A stretch of 12,799 nt of DNA from Halanaeroarchaeum sp051744605 (GTDB taxonomy: Archaea; Halobacteriota; Halobacteria; Halobacteriales; Halobacteriaceae), in assembly GCA_051744605.1 (NCBI GenBank), contig JBNJDE010000065.1, forward strand, positions 1 through 12,799. The letters run 5' to 3'. Below are positions 4,862 to 12,052 of the stretch, in pieces (the stretch's first letter is position 1; every line of letters starts with the position of its first letter). The notes under the pieces were generated by a model. The model saw nothing but the letters and a program-made list of their open reading frames with translations, searched no databases and had not been told where the DNA came from. The position numbers were made by a program, and so were the translations under genes.

Positions 4862-6181
4862 TCAGTGTTCGAGCGGGCTCGTCTTGAGGTACTCTCGCAG
4901 GGCGACCGTCGCGTAGGACCCCTTCGGCAGCGAGAACGAGACCGTCAGGGGATCCCACTCGATGGACGGATCGAACGGCAGGAGGATGGCACGCCGCGTC
5001 CCTCGCGATCCGAACGCGCCGGGCAGGTCGAAGTCTTCGGGAGCGAGGTCGAGTTCCGAGAGCACCTCGCGTTCGATCTCGCCCTGCTCGCCCGCCCCGA
5101 GTTCGGTCTCGGTACCGACGAGCGGTGCCGTCACGAAGGCCCGACCGCGACGGCAGTGTCGACCGATGACGTCCACGCGCTCGGCGGTGACCCGCTGTTC
5201 CCGGTCGACGTCCGGGATGGGGAACGCCGCCGGCGCGTCGGTGTCGACGAAACAGGCCACGTCCCCGGGGATGGGTTCGTGGAACGGGAGCCCGCGGGCC
5301 AGCCGTTCGCTCACCATTCGGTTGAACGCGTAGGACTGGGCGGCGTTGACGAACAGGCGCTGGATGTTCTCCGGGAACGTCTCGAGTGCCGCCCGGAAGT
5401 CCGCTGGCTCGCTGCCCCCCGTCTCGACGAGGCTGTGGAGCATCGTCCGTTCGTAGCGTAGCCGACGGGGAAATTCGTCGAGGGCCGCCTGCCAGTCCCG
5501 GGTCTCCTCGACGAACCGGCGCGCTTCCTGGGAACGCTCGGGTTCGTTCTCGTTGGGATTCCCGAGGTAGGCCATGACTGCTCCCTCCCAGTCCCCACGG
5601 ACGATGGCCAGCCCGACCTCGTGGGTGATGGGCCGATAGCTCCCGAATCGCTGGTGGCCGAAGTAGTTTGGAACGGCGGGGACCCCGCCACCGAACGCTT
5701 CGAGCTGGCTCGTCACGGCCGTGGCCTGCGACGGCCGTGGTGGGTCGCGGACGACGATCTCGAACTCGTTGCCGAGCAGGTCGCCGAACTGGAGTCCCCG
5801 CCCGGCGCGACCGACGACCTCGATCTCGGCGCTGGAGACGTCCGGAACATCCTTCGCGTCGAGGCCCCGGACGCTGAACAGCTGTGTCGTGACTGCCTCT
5901 TTGTCCTTCGTTCCGGCCCACGTCACCCGCTCCCGGGAGATACCGACCCGGTTGGCGAATTCGCGGGCGAAGTCGTTCGTGTCCCGTCCGGAAAGCGTTG
6001 CGCGCACGACGAGCCACGGGTAGTCGCCGGGATCGCCGTCGACGGGTTCCGTCGAGAACCGCTCGCGTTCGACGACCCGGAAGTCCTCGGGACGGTCCCG
6101 GAGGCGACCGCCGGTGCCGTCGGCGTCGGCGACGTAGTACTCGATGCCGATCGCCCGTTCGATCTCGTGTGCGCGCCGCAT
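4862..6181 (-). CDS. truD: tRNA pseudouridine(13) synthase TruD
   Basis: TruD isomerises uridine 13 of certain tRNAs to pseudouridine. The 439 residues are a normal archaeal length. The N-terminal part has GGRLRDRPEDFRVVE (24-38). The catalytic motif is WAGTKDKEAVTTQ (88-100), with Asp93 as the nucleophile. NYFGHQRFGSYRPITHEVG (172-190) is the TruD signature that opens the inserted TRUD domain. Further conserved segments are AAQSYAFNRMVSERL and the final LPKGSYATVALREYLK. The ATG at 6181 is preceded by GGTGA and by a small hairpin. It sits 61 bases after pth2 in the same direction, so pth2 and truD probably form one tRNA-related unit with an additional internal promoter. Confidence 0.97.
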   Translation of the reverse strand: MRRAHEIERAIGIEYYVADADGTGGRLRDRPEDFRVVERERFSTEPVDGDPGDYPWLVVRATLSGRDTNDFAREFANRVGISRERVTWAGTKDKEAVTTQLFSVRGLDAKDVPDVSSAEIEVVGRAGRGLQFGDLLGNEFEIVVRDPPRPSQATAVTSQLEAFGGGVPAVPNYFGHQRFGSYRPITHEVGLAIVRGDWEGAVMAYLGNPNENEPERSQEARRFVEETRDWQAALDEFPRRLRYERTMLHSLVETGGSEPADFRAALETFPENIQRLFVNAAQSYAFNRMVSERLARGLPFHEPIPGDVACFVDTDAPAAFPIPDVDREQRVTAERVDVIGRHCRRGRAFVTAPLVGTETELGAGEQGEIEREVLSELDLAPEDFDLPGAFGSRGTRRAILLPFDPSIEWDPLTVSFSLPKGSYATVALREYLKTSPLEH

Positions 6182-6184
6182 TCA

Positions 6185-6197
6185 CCCCACGTTGGGG
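6185..6197 (-). promoter_or_regulatory. Small hairpin just before the truD start
   Basis: On the minus strand CCCCA (6197-6193) and TGGGG (6189-6185) form a 5-bp stem around ACG, ending 3 bases before the truD ATG. The right arm runs into GGGGTGA, which resembles the part of a Shine-Dalgarno sequence that pairs with the 16S tail. It would matter only on transcripts reading in from pth2. No function is established. Confidence 0.25.
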
Positions 6198-6203
6198 CTC
6201 ACC

Positions 6204-6212
6204 GGGAAAAAC
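6204..6212 (-). promoter_or_regulatory. Candidate TATA box for truD
   Basis: The minus strand carries GTTTTTCCC centred 28 bases before the truD ATG. It has the same position and form as the box before pfdB. The match to consensus is weak. Confidence 0.4.
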
Positions 6213-6242
6213 GAGCGTGGTTCCGTCGTGGGGACCCGCCGC

Positions 6243-6581
6243 TCAGTAGAGGGAGAGATCGCCGGTGATCTCGTCGACCGCCCGGTCGCCGGCCGGTCCG
6301 ATGGCGACCGCGGTCGGGGTGTCGGGGTCGAGTTGGGTGTGTCCCGCGTCACGGATCAAGCCGGTGGGGAGTCCGGCGGCCTTCGCTCGCTCCTGGAGTT
6401 CGTAGAGGGCCCGTTCGCCGTCGACCTCGAGGACGATCTTCTTCTGGCCACCTCGTTTCCAGTCACGCTGGACCGCGTCGCTCGCGTGCTCGTAGGCCTT
6501 GAGGGAGGCGTGGGCCACCTGCGCCGCCAGTTTCCCCTCGCCCATCCCGAGGTCGGCGCGGGCGACGATGGCTTGTTTCAT
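6243..6581 (-). CDS. pth2: Peptidyl-tRNA hydrolase Pth2
   Basis: Pth2 is the archaeal/eukaryotic-type hydrolase that frees tRNA from prematurely released peptidyl-tRNA. The protein has 112 residues, the family size. Characteristic segments are MKQAIVARADLGMGEGKLAAQ, then VAHASLKAYEHA with the active-site region, then QKKIVLEVDGE, and the C-terminal AGHTQLDPDTPTAVAIGPA around 80-98. The ATG at 6581 matches the Pth2 N-terminus. An upstream in-frame ATG at 6620 would add 13 unrelated residues and run past the TATA-like box, so it was rejected. It is divergent from dcd, with 98 bases between the starts. Confidence 0.97.
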   Translation of the reverse strand: MKQAIVARADLGMGEGKLAAQVAHASLKAYEHASDAVQRDWKRGGQKKIVLEVDGERALYELQERAKAAGLPTGLIRDAGHTQLDPDTPTAVAIGPAGDRAVDEITGDLSLY

Positions 6582-6603
6582 GGGTGGGAATCGACGCGCG
6601 GGC

Positions 6604-6611
6604 CCTTTAGC
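6604..6611 (-). promoter_or_regulatory. Candidate TATA box for pth2
   Basis: GCTAAAGG on the minus strand is centred 27 bases before the pth2 ATG at 6581. This supports that ATG as the start of a leaderless transcript. Confidence 0.4.
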
Positions 6612-6645
6612 GGTGTGCATCGAGACGCTGCCGGGACCAGTGCAA

Positions 6646-6656
6646 GGATTTTAAGC
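6646..6656 (+). promoter_or_regulatory. TATA box of dcd-thiR
   Basis: The sequence GGATTTTAAGC has TTTTAA centred about 28 bases before the dcd ATG at 6680. It is a good haloarchaeal TATA element with the spacing of a leaderless mRNA. Confidence 0.65.
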
Positions 6657-6679
6657 CACGGGGTCTCCCTCTTGCCTGT

Positions 6680-8695
6680 ATGATCCTCTCGGACGGCGAT
6701 ATCCTGGATCGGCTCGAGGCCGGCGACCTCGTCATCGAGCCCATCGGGGATATCGACCTGCAGGTGCAGCCGGCGAGCGTCGACGTCCGTCTCGGCCGGG
6801 AGTTCCTCGAGTTCCAGCGGGCGAACATCCCGAGTATCCATCCCAACAGCGAGAACGAGACCGAGGACTACACGACGGAGACGGTCATCGACGACGACCG
6901 CGAGTTCATCCTCCACCCGGGCGACTTCGTGCTCGCCACGACCAAAGAGCGCGTCGAGATACCGCCTGACCTCGTCGCGCAGGTCGAAGGCCGGTCCTCG
7001 CTGGGCCGCCTCGCTGTGATAACCCACGCGTCGCTTCCGGCGGAGGAGGAGGTGTTCCTCTGGACGCCGGCGGACGGATTCGGGTTCCACGAGATCGGTG
7101 ACGTCGTCGAGAACGAACAGGACGCCCGGGCCGTCTCGTTCGATCCCGAGACACTCTCCGTTCGCACTCACGAGATCACCGATCACATAACGAATCCCGC
7201 CCAGCGGATCTTCGAGGTCACGCTCAAATCCGGTCGCCAGGTACGCGTCACGGCCGATCACAACCTGTTCACCCTCGACGAACACGGCACGGTCACCCGC
7301 GTGCCGAGCGAGGACGCGGTCGGTGAATACGTCATGGTTCCGGATACGCTGCCGGGACCGCGGGGCGTCGAACGGGAGATCGATCTCGTCCCGTTGCTCG
7401 ACGGGGACGACGACATCGTCGTGTACGCGAGCGATGGGGTCGGCGCCGTCGACTGGTCGGGAACGCATCGAACCCTCAGGCGACACTACGAGGGCCGGAA
7501 TGCGGCTCCGATGTCACGGGTCAGAACGCCGACGATCCCCTCGACGGCGTCGATCGGTTTCAAGCAGAGTTCCGACCGACTTCCCCGGGAACTCCCGGTC
7601 ACCGAGGCGTTCGGGTGGATGCTGGGATTCTACATCGCGGAGGGGTACGCCCGCCGAAAGCAGGTCGTGTTCACGAACAACGACGACGAGCGCCTCGAGC
7701 GAATCGCCGACTACTTCGAGCAGTTCGACGCCAGCCTCTCCTGGAACCGCAACCCCGACGGGGCCAGTCGACTGACCGTCTGTTCCGCGTTGTGGTCGGC
7801 GGTGATTCGGGCGATCGCGGGAGCGGGTCCGGAAAAGTCCATTCCCGATCGAGCCTGGAACTGGGAGGACGCGGTCCTCGAAGCGTTGTACGACGGGCTT
7901 CTGGAGGGCGACGGCCACCGTCGCTCCGGTCGTGACACGCTCTACACGGCGAACGAACAGCTCGCCGACCGGGCGATGTACCTCGGAGAGCGACTCGACC
8001 GCATCACGAGTTCGTACTCCCGGACTCGACGGCCCCGTCCCGACATGGACCGCATCGAGTGGTCGGTGGACTTCTCAAACGACGCCCACAAGCGAGGACA
8101 GTTCGTTCCCATCCCGACCGAATTGCTTCGGCACCTCCGGGACGAAGCCGGGTTGACCATCCAGGCGGCGGCGGAAGCGATCGGCCGGTCGTCGGGGACG
8201 AGCATCTCGAACGTCGAAAACGAGGAGTACGAGACCGTGAAACGGGAGACCCTCGTCGACCTCCGGACGGCCTATCGGGAGCACGGAGCCGATACCGAAC
8301 GCCTCGATGCGATCATCGATGGTGGTGTCCGATTCGAGCGGGTCGAATCGGTCGAACGAACCGACCGCGTGGAGGTGACCTACGACCTCGAGGTCCAGCC
8401 GAACGGTCGGACCGTTGAGAACTTTCTGGGTGGACGGGGCGGGATATTCCTCTCGAATACCGCCGGCTTCGTCGATCCGGGGTTCAGAGGCCGTATCACC
8501 CTCGAACTGTCGAATCTCGGGACCGCACCGGTCGCGCTCACGCCCGAGATGCGCATCGCACAACTCGTGTTCACCGAACTCAAGACGCCGGCACGGAAGC
8601 CATACGGTGCCGAACGCGGGTCGAAGTACCAGGACCAGACGGGCCCCGAGGCCTCGCGGATCCAGGGCGACGAGGAGTTCTCCAGGGACAGATGA
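6680..8695 (+). CDS. dcd: dCTP deaminase interrupted by an intein
   Basis: The 671-residue precursor splices in principle to a 195-residue dCTP deaminase, which converts dCTP to dUTP for thymidylate synthesis. The N-extein (1-117) has MILSDGDILDRLEAGDLVIE, QPASVDVRLG and the active-site motif EGRSSLGRL (103-111). The C-extein (594-671) has TAGFVDPGFRGRITLELSNLG, with the catalytic Glu in TLELSN, and ends in the conserved ARKPYGAERGSKYQDQ. Joining A117 to T594 restores HA-TAGFVDPG without gap or loss, so the gene is intact and not a fusion. The intein fills 118-593. The stop overlaps the thiR start (ATGA). Some archaeal homologues also hydrolyse dUTP, and that cannot be settled here. Confidence 0.96.
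   Translation: MILSDGDILDRLEAGDLVIEPIGDIDLQVQPASVDVRLGREFLEFQRANIPSIHPNSENETEDYTTETVIDDDREFILHPGDFVLATTKERVEIPPDLVAQVEGRSSLGRLAVITHASLPAEEEVFLWTPADGFGFHEIGDVVENEQDARAVSFDPETLSVRTHEITDHITNPAQRIFEVTLKSGRQVRVTADHNLFTLDEHGTVTRVPSEDAVGEYVMVPDTLPGPRGVEREIDLVPLLDGDDDIVVYASDGVGAVDWSGTHRTLRRHYEGRNAAPMSRVRTPTIPSTASIGFKQSSDRLPRELPVTEAFGWMLGFYIAEGYARRKQVVFTNNDDERLERIADYFEQFDASLSWNRNPDGASRLTVCSALWSAVIRAIAGAGPEKSIPDRAWNWEDAVLEALYDGLLEGDGHRRSGRDTLYTANEQLADRAMYLGERLDRITSSYSRTRRPRPDMDRIEWSVDFSNDAHKRGQFVPIPTELLRHLRDEAGLTIQAAAEAIGRSSGTSISNVENEEYETVKRETLVDLRTAYREHGADTERLDAIIDGGVRFERVESVERTDRVEVTYDLEVQPNGRTVENFLGGRGGIFLSNTAGFVDPGFRGRITLELSNLGTAPVALTPEMRIAQLVFTELKTPARKPYGAERGSKYQDQTGPEASRIQGDEEFSRDR
7031..8458 (+). 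mobile_element. Intein with LAGLIDADG homing endonuclease and an HTH insert
   Basis: This 476-residue intein lies between A117 and T594 of the precursor. It starts SLPAEEEVF (Ser1, block A). Block B is GRQVRVTADHNLF, with Thr191 and His194. LAGLIDADG-type motifs are LGFYIAEG (acid Glu321) and GLLEGDG (acid Asp411), with the usual spacing, so the endonuclease looks intact. A segment at 486-517 resembles a Cro-type helix-turn-helix. The end has YDLEV (568-572) and GGIFLSN (587-593). The terminal Asn593 is present and the +1 residue is Thr, but the penultimate His is Ser592. Everything needed for splicing except that His is visible. Homing inteins of this type spread by copying into intein-free alleles. 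Confidence 0.95.
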
Positions 8696-9594
8696 GATTC
8701 ATCGAGGAGGTGGTCGTCGACGAGTTCCTGCCGACCTTCCGGTCAATGCTGGCCGCCGACCTCCGGGACCGCGGTCTCACACAGCACGAAGTCGCACAGG
8801 CACTGGGTATCAGTCAGAGCGCGGTCTCGAAGTACGCTCACGGCGACATCCCGCGTCGGGCGACCTTCGTGGAGGACGAGCGCGTCCAGGAGACCGTCGA
8901 CCGACTCGGCGCGGGACTCGCGACCGACTCGATGTCGACGGTGCAGGCGCTGATCGAGGCCGAGATCCTGATCCGGCGGCTGTCGCGGCCGGGAGACCGC
9001 ATCGCCGCACTCCACGAGGAACTCGTTCCGGAACTCCGCGAGTACGACTACGACTTCCGCGCGGAGGAGTACGACAGCGAGGTGCTGACCCGCGAGCGCG
9101 TCCGATCGTCGGTCAAGCGCGGCCTCCGGATCCTGGAACACGCCAGCGGGTTCGCGACGCTGATTCCGGCGGTCGGCTCGAACCTGGTCGAGTGCCTGCC
9201 CGACGCCGCCTCGGTCGAGGACGTCGCCGGCGTTCCCGGTCGCATCTTCGACGTGAAAGGTCGGACGGAGATTCCAGCCGAACCCGAGTTCGGTGTCAGC
9301 GAGCACGTCGCTTCGGTCCTGCTGGCCGCGCGCGCCGGAGGCAGTACTGCGAGGGCGGCCCTGAACGTCGGTTACGACGCGTCGATCGTCGAGACGCTCG
9401 AATCGATCGGTCACGAGGCCGTCGCCTTCGACGTCGACGGTGGCCCGGTGGTCGAGGCCGTCGAACGGGCGGTCGCGTCGAACCCCGCCGTTTCGGTGGT
9501 CTACCAGACCGGGGGATTCGGGGTCGAGCCGATCGTGTACGTCCTCGGAGAATCGGCGAGCGAGGTCGCTGGAATCGCGCGAGACCTCCGCTGA
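8692..9594 (+). CDS. thiR: HTH-ThiN regulator (ThiR-like, thiamine-phosphate synthase family)
   Basis: This 300-residue protein has an N-terminal helix-turn-helix (29-49, LTQHEVAQALGISQSAVSKY), a linker of helices, and a ThiN domain (about 135-300). The ThiN part shows IPAVGSNLVECLPDAASVED (158-177), VAGVPGRIFDVKGR (178-191), and near the end YQTGGFGVEPIVYVLGESASEV (271-292). In archaea this HTH-ThiN architecture is the thiamine-responsive repressor ThiR. In the separate ThiDN protein the same domain is a thiamine-phosphate synthase. I infer a DNA-binding regulator that senses thiamine phosphates rather than an enzyme, because the HTH is strong. No thiamine biosynthesis gene is in the window. 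Its ATG overlaps the dcd stop, so it depends on dcd transcription. Confidence 0.85.
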   Translation: MRFIEEVVVDEFLPTFRSMLAADLRDRGLTQHEVAQALGISQSAVSKYAHGDIPRRATFVEDERVQETVDRLGAGLATDSMSTVQALIEAEILIRRLSRPGDRIAALHEELVPELREYDYDFRAEEYDSEVLTRERVRSSVKRGLRILEHASGFATLIPAVGSNLVECLPDAASVEDVAGVPGRIFDVKGRTEIPAEPEFGVSEHVASVLLAARAGGSTARAALNVGYDASIVETLESIGHEAVAFDVDGGPVVEAVERAVASNPAVSVVYQTGGFGVEPIVYVLGESASEVAGIARDLR

Positions 9595-9613
9595 CTGGGT
9601 CGCCGCCCCCGTC

Positions 9614-10363
9614 TCACTCGCCGCCGGACCGGATCCGCGCTTCTGCCTGGTCCAGTGCCCACTCGCGGTCGAAGTCGTCGACGATCTGCCGTAACTCTTC
9701 CCGAGAGGCCGATTCGAGAGCCCGGGCGTGCGCCGTGATGTTCGGGATCGCCCGCAGGATGTTGTCGATGACCGGAATCGCGGCCGTTCGAGGCGAGCGC
9801 GACAGCGGGTTCAGATCGATCACGATCTCCACCTTCCCCATCTCGGCGAGTGCTTCTGCCCGGTCGCCGTCCTCCAGCGGAACGAGGACGACGTCGGCGT
9901 CGTGGATCCCGTCGGCGTCGACTTTCGCCCGTTCGTGTTCGAGTCCCGGGATGCGTTCGTCGGCCTCCAGCCCCTTGACGGTCGTCGCACCGTGGGCGCG
10001 GAGGTGCTCGGCGATGGCCCGCATCCGCTCCGGGGTTCGGTTGAACAGGTTGACCTCGAGGTCTGCGTCGACGACCTCGGCGAGGTCCACGAGTTCGTCC
10101 GGGACCAGTGCGGCGGCGTTGCCGTTGACGGAGAGGACCGGATGGTCAGCAAGTAGCAACTGCGCGGCGGCCGCCCGCTCGGCCGCGTCGGCACTCGGAA
10201 TCGTCTCCTCGCCCAGCAGGTAGTCGAACGCCTCACCCCGCCCCTCGGCGATGAGGCCCTGCCGGCTCGTGATGCCGGCGTCAACGCCCGCTTCGATGCG
10301 GTGGCGCGTCACGAGCGAATCGTGTCGGGGGTGGTCGGCGGGGATGTCGCCCTCGTCGGTCAT
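9614..10363 (-). CDS. 4-phosphopantoate--beta-alanine ligase
   Basis: This 249-residue protein belongs to the archaeal phosphopantothenate synthetase family (COG1701, formerly DUF137). The enzyme joins 4-phosphopantoate and beta-alanine using ATP, the archaeal step of coenzyme A synthesis. Visible marks are HPRHDSLVTRHRIEAGVDAG (11-30), the nucleotide-binding VLSVNGNAAAL (76-86), LEVNLFNRTPERM (102-114), HDADVVLVPLEDGDR (154-168) and VIDLNPLSRSPRTA (181-194), followed by IPVIDNILRA. The ATG at 10363 starts at the family N-terminus and follows an A/T box. The stop is 19 bases from the thiR stop, convergent. The frame continues upstream under the MATE gene without meaning. Confidence 0.95.
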   Translation of the reverse strand: MTDEGDIPADHPRHDSLVTRHRIEAGVDAGITSRQGLIAEGRGEAFDYLLGEETIPSADAAERAAAAQLLLADHPVLSVNGNAAALVPDELVDLAEVVDADLEVNLFNRTPERMRAIAEHLRAHGATTVKGLEADERIPGLEHERAKVDADGIHDADVVLVPLEDGDRAEALAEMGKVEIVIDLNPLSRSPRTAAIPVIDNILRAIPNITAHARALESASREELRQIVDDFDREWALDQAEARIRSGGE

Positions 10364-10385
10364 GGTCGACCTCGCCGGTCCAGAG

Positions 10386-10394
10386 CCAAAAATC
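10386..10394 (-). promoter_or_regulatory. Candidate TATA box for the phosphopantoate ligase gene
   Basis: GATTTTTGG on the minus strand is centred about 27 bases before the ATG at 10363, in the 65-base gap after the MATE gene. It supports that start and independent transcription. Confidence 0.45.
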
Positions 10395-10428
10395 ACGCGC
10401 TCGACCGGCCACGGGGCGTCCCGTCCGT

Positions 10429-11883
10429 TCAATCCGGCGTCTCGGCACCGGCCGACTCGGTAGGGGAGGGACCGTCGTCCAGGACTCCTTCGGTCCAGCC
10501 GCCCCGACGGAACCAGAACACGGCGACGACGAAGGCGGCCAGTCCGCCGAAGGCGAAGCCGAACCAGATCCCGACGACGCCGATGCCGAACCCGAGCGTC
10601 GTCGGGGTGGTCGCCCAGGGGACCGCGAGCGTGGTCGAGAAGGCGAGCACGAGCGCGATGGGGACCCGGAAGACCCAGCGCGAGAGCAGCGACAGCGCCA
10701 TCGCGACGCGGGTCTGGCCCGCGCCGCGGAACGCCCCCTGGATCACCATCGTCCCGCCGAAGAAGGCCCACACCGGCGCGATGACGTAGACGAACGTCCG
10801 CCCCTCCGCGACGATGGTCGGGTCGTCGATGAAGATACGGTAGAGCGGTTCCGGGAAGGCCATCGCGACCACCGTCGCCGCCGCGAGGAACGCCATGGTC
10901 CCGCCGGTCGCGATCCACGTGACCCGTCCCGCGCGGTCGGGGGTCTTCGCCCCCAGATTCTGGCCGACGCCGGTCGCCGTCGCCTGCCCGACCGCGCCCG
11001 CGACCGACCAGGTGACGGACATCATCCTGACGCCGATACCGTAGGCCGCGATGGCGGCCGTTCCGAAGGGCGTCACGAACGAGGCCATCACTACGGCGGC
11101 GGAACTCCGCGCCCAGCCGTCGAAGGTCGCGGGGTAGCCGATGGAGATCAACTGGCGCATGACGCGGCGGTCGGGCACGAGGTCGGAGAGGTACAACTTG
11201 ACGCCGTAGGTCCCCTCCAGGAGGACCGCGATCCCGACGACGGTCGCGAACGCTCGGGATGCTAGCGTGGCCCAGGCGGCACCTCTGGTGCCCATCGCCG
11301 GAAACGGTCCCCACCCGAGGATCACGAACGGGTCGATCACGACGTTCATCCCTGCGGAGACCAACACGAGCCACATCGCCGTCCGCGTGTCGCCGGCGCC
11401 CTGGAGGGCGGCCCTGAACGCGAAGAACAGGAACGTGAGCGGGAGCGAGAGGAAGATGATCTCGATGTACGCGAGCGCGTCGGTGAAGACCAGTCCCTCT
11501 GCTCCCATCGTCGAGAGGAGTTCGTATCGGACCAGCCAGCCCCCGATCGCGAGTGCCGCCGAGATAGCCAGCGCCAGCACCACCGTCTGCCCGACGACCC
11601 GGTCGGCCTCGCGGCGGTCGCCGGCACCCACGTGCTGGGAGACGAGCGCGATGGTGGCAGCCGTGATACCGATGGCCGTCGAGACGAACATCCACGACAG
11701 CGGGAACATCAACGAGACGGCGGCGACGGCCTCGCCGCTCACCCGGCCGACCCAGAACATGTCGGCGAGGTTGTACGCCGTCTGCAGGAGGTTACCGAGG
11801 ACCAGCGGCCAGGCCAGGGAGGCCAGTTTCGGGCCGATCGCCCCCGTGGTCATGTCGATACCCTTGCGCTCGAGATCTGCCAC
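10429..11883 (-). CDS. MATE family efflux transporter
   Basis: This 484-residue polytopic membrane protein has about twelve hydrophobic segments in two similar halves. It is a member of the multidrug and toxin extrusion family, which exports organic cations or other small molecules using a Na+ or H+ gradient. Family marks are LAWPLVLGNLLQTAYNLADM (23-42) with WVGRVSGEAVAAV after it, and FRAALQGAGDTRTAMW. The second half repeats these as IGYPATFDGWARS, AYGIGVRM, ATGVGQNLGA and FRGAGQTRVAM. The start is GTG at 11883, placed about 30 bases after a T-rich box. An ATG at 11853 is an alternative that would drop ten residues. The substrate cannot be predicted. Confidence 0.93.
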   Translation of the reverse strand: MADLERKGIDMTTGAIGPKLASLAWPLVLGNLLQTAYNLADMFWVGRVSGEAVAAVSLMFPLSWMFVSTAIGITAATIALVSQHVGAGDRREADRVVGQTVVLALAISAALAIGGWLVRYELLSTMGAEGLVFTDALAYIEIIFLSLPLTFLFFAFRAALQGAGDTRTAMWLVLVSAGMNVVIDPFVILGWGPFPAMGTRGAAWATLASRAFATVVGIAVLLEGTYGVKLYLSDLVPDRRVMRQLISIGYPATFDGWARSSAAVVMASFVTPFGTAAIAAYGIGVRMMSVTWSVAGAVGQATATGVGQNLGAKTPDRAGRVTWIATGGTMAFLAAATVVAMAFPEPLYRIFIDDPTIVAEGRTFVYVIAPVWAFFGGTMVIQGAFRGAGQTRVAMALSLLSRWVFRVPIALVLAFSTTLAVPWATTPTTLGFGIGVVGIWFGFAFGGLAAFVVAVFWFRRGGWTEGVLDDGPSPTESAGAETPD

Positions 11884-11907
11884 TACCTGCCGGGTGGGTG
11901 CGGGCGC

Positions 11908-11916
11908 GGCAAAAAC
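11908..11916 (-). promoter_or_regulatory. Candidate TATA box for the MATE gene
   Basis: CGTTTTTGC on the minus strand is centred roughly 30 bases before the GTG at 11883 and lies in the 169-base divergent gap with the lipoprotein gene. It favours the GTG over the downstream ATG. The rest of the gap is GC-rich with no other clear signal. Confidence 0.45.
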
Positions 11917-12020
11917 GCTTCTAGAGCGACGACCGATTCGGCCCCGACCGCTCCGCGAACCGCGGATTCACCGCGAAACCCGTGAGACAGGAGTTCCGTA
12001 CGAAATCGTTGGGTATCCGA

Positions 12021-12030
12021 GAATTATTGC
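12021..12030 (+). promoter_or_regulatory. TATA box of the lipoprotein gene
   Basis: GAATTATTGC is centred about 28 bases before the ATG at 12053 and is the most A/T-rich run in the divergent gap. It fits a leaderless transcript. Confidence 0.6.
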
Positions 12031-12052
12031 GAGCGGACGCCGTCTGTGTGGT

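Noticed and set aside
4089..6185. A 698-residue minus-strand reading frame ending in the DUF2103 protein
   Set aside because: Upstream of 4817 it runs in another frame through truD and is Arg/Pro-rich. TruD in the overlapping frame is fully conserved.
6680..8695. dcd as a pseudogene or as a gene fused to a regulator
   Set aside because: The insert has paired intein N- and C-terminal splicing motifs and endonuclease motifs, and the flanks join exactly in frame into a complete deaminase.
8415..10223. A 602-residue plus-strand frame across dcd, thiR and the ligase gene
   Set aside because: It has Arg/Ser-rich composition with no motif and lies over three well-supported genes. It is open only because the DNA is GC-rich.
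11884..12052. CCGCG-rich stretch near 11955-11984 as a regulatory repeat
   Set aside because: The CCGCG copies are irregularly spaced and form no convincing palindrome. They are expected by chance at this GC content.
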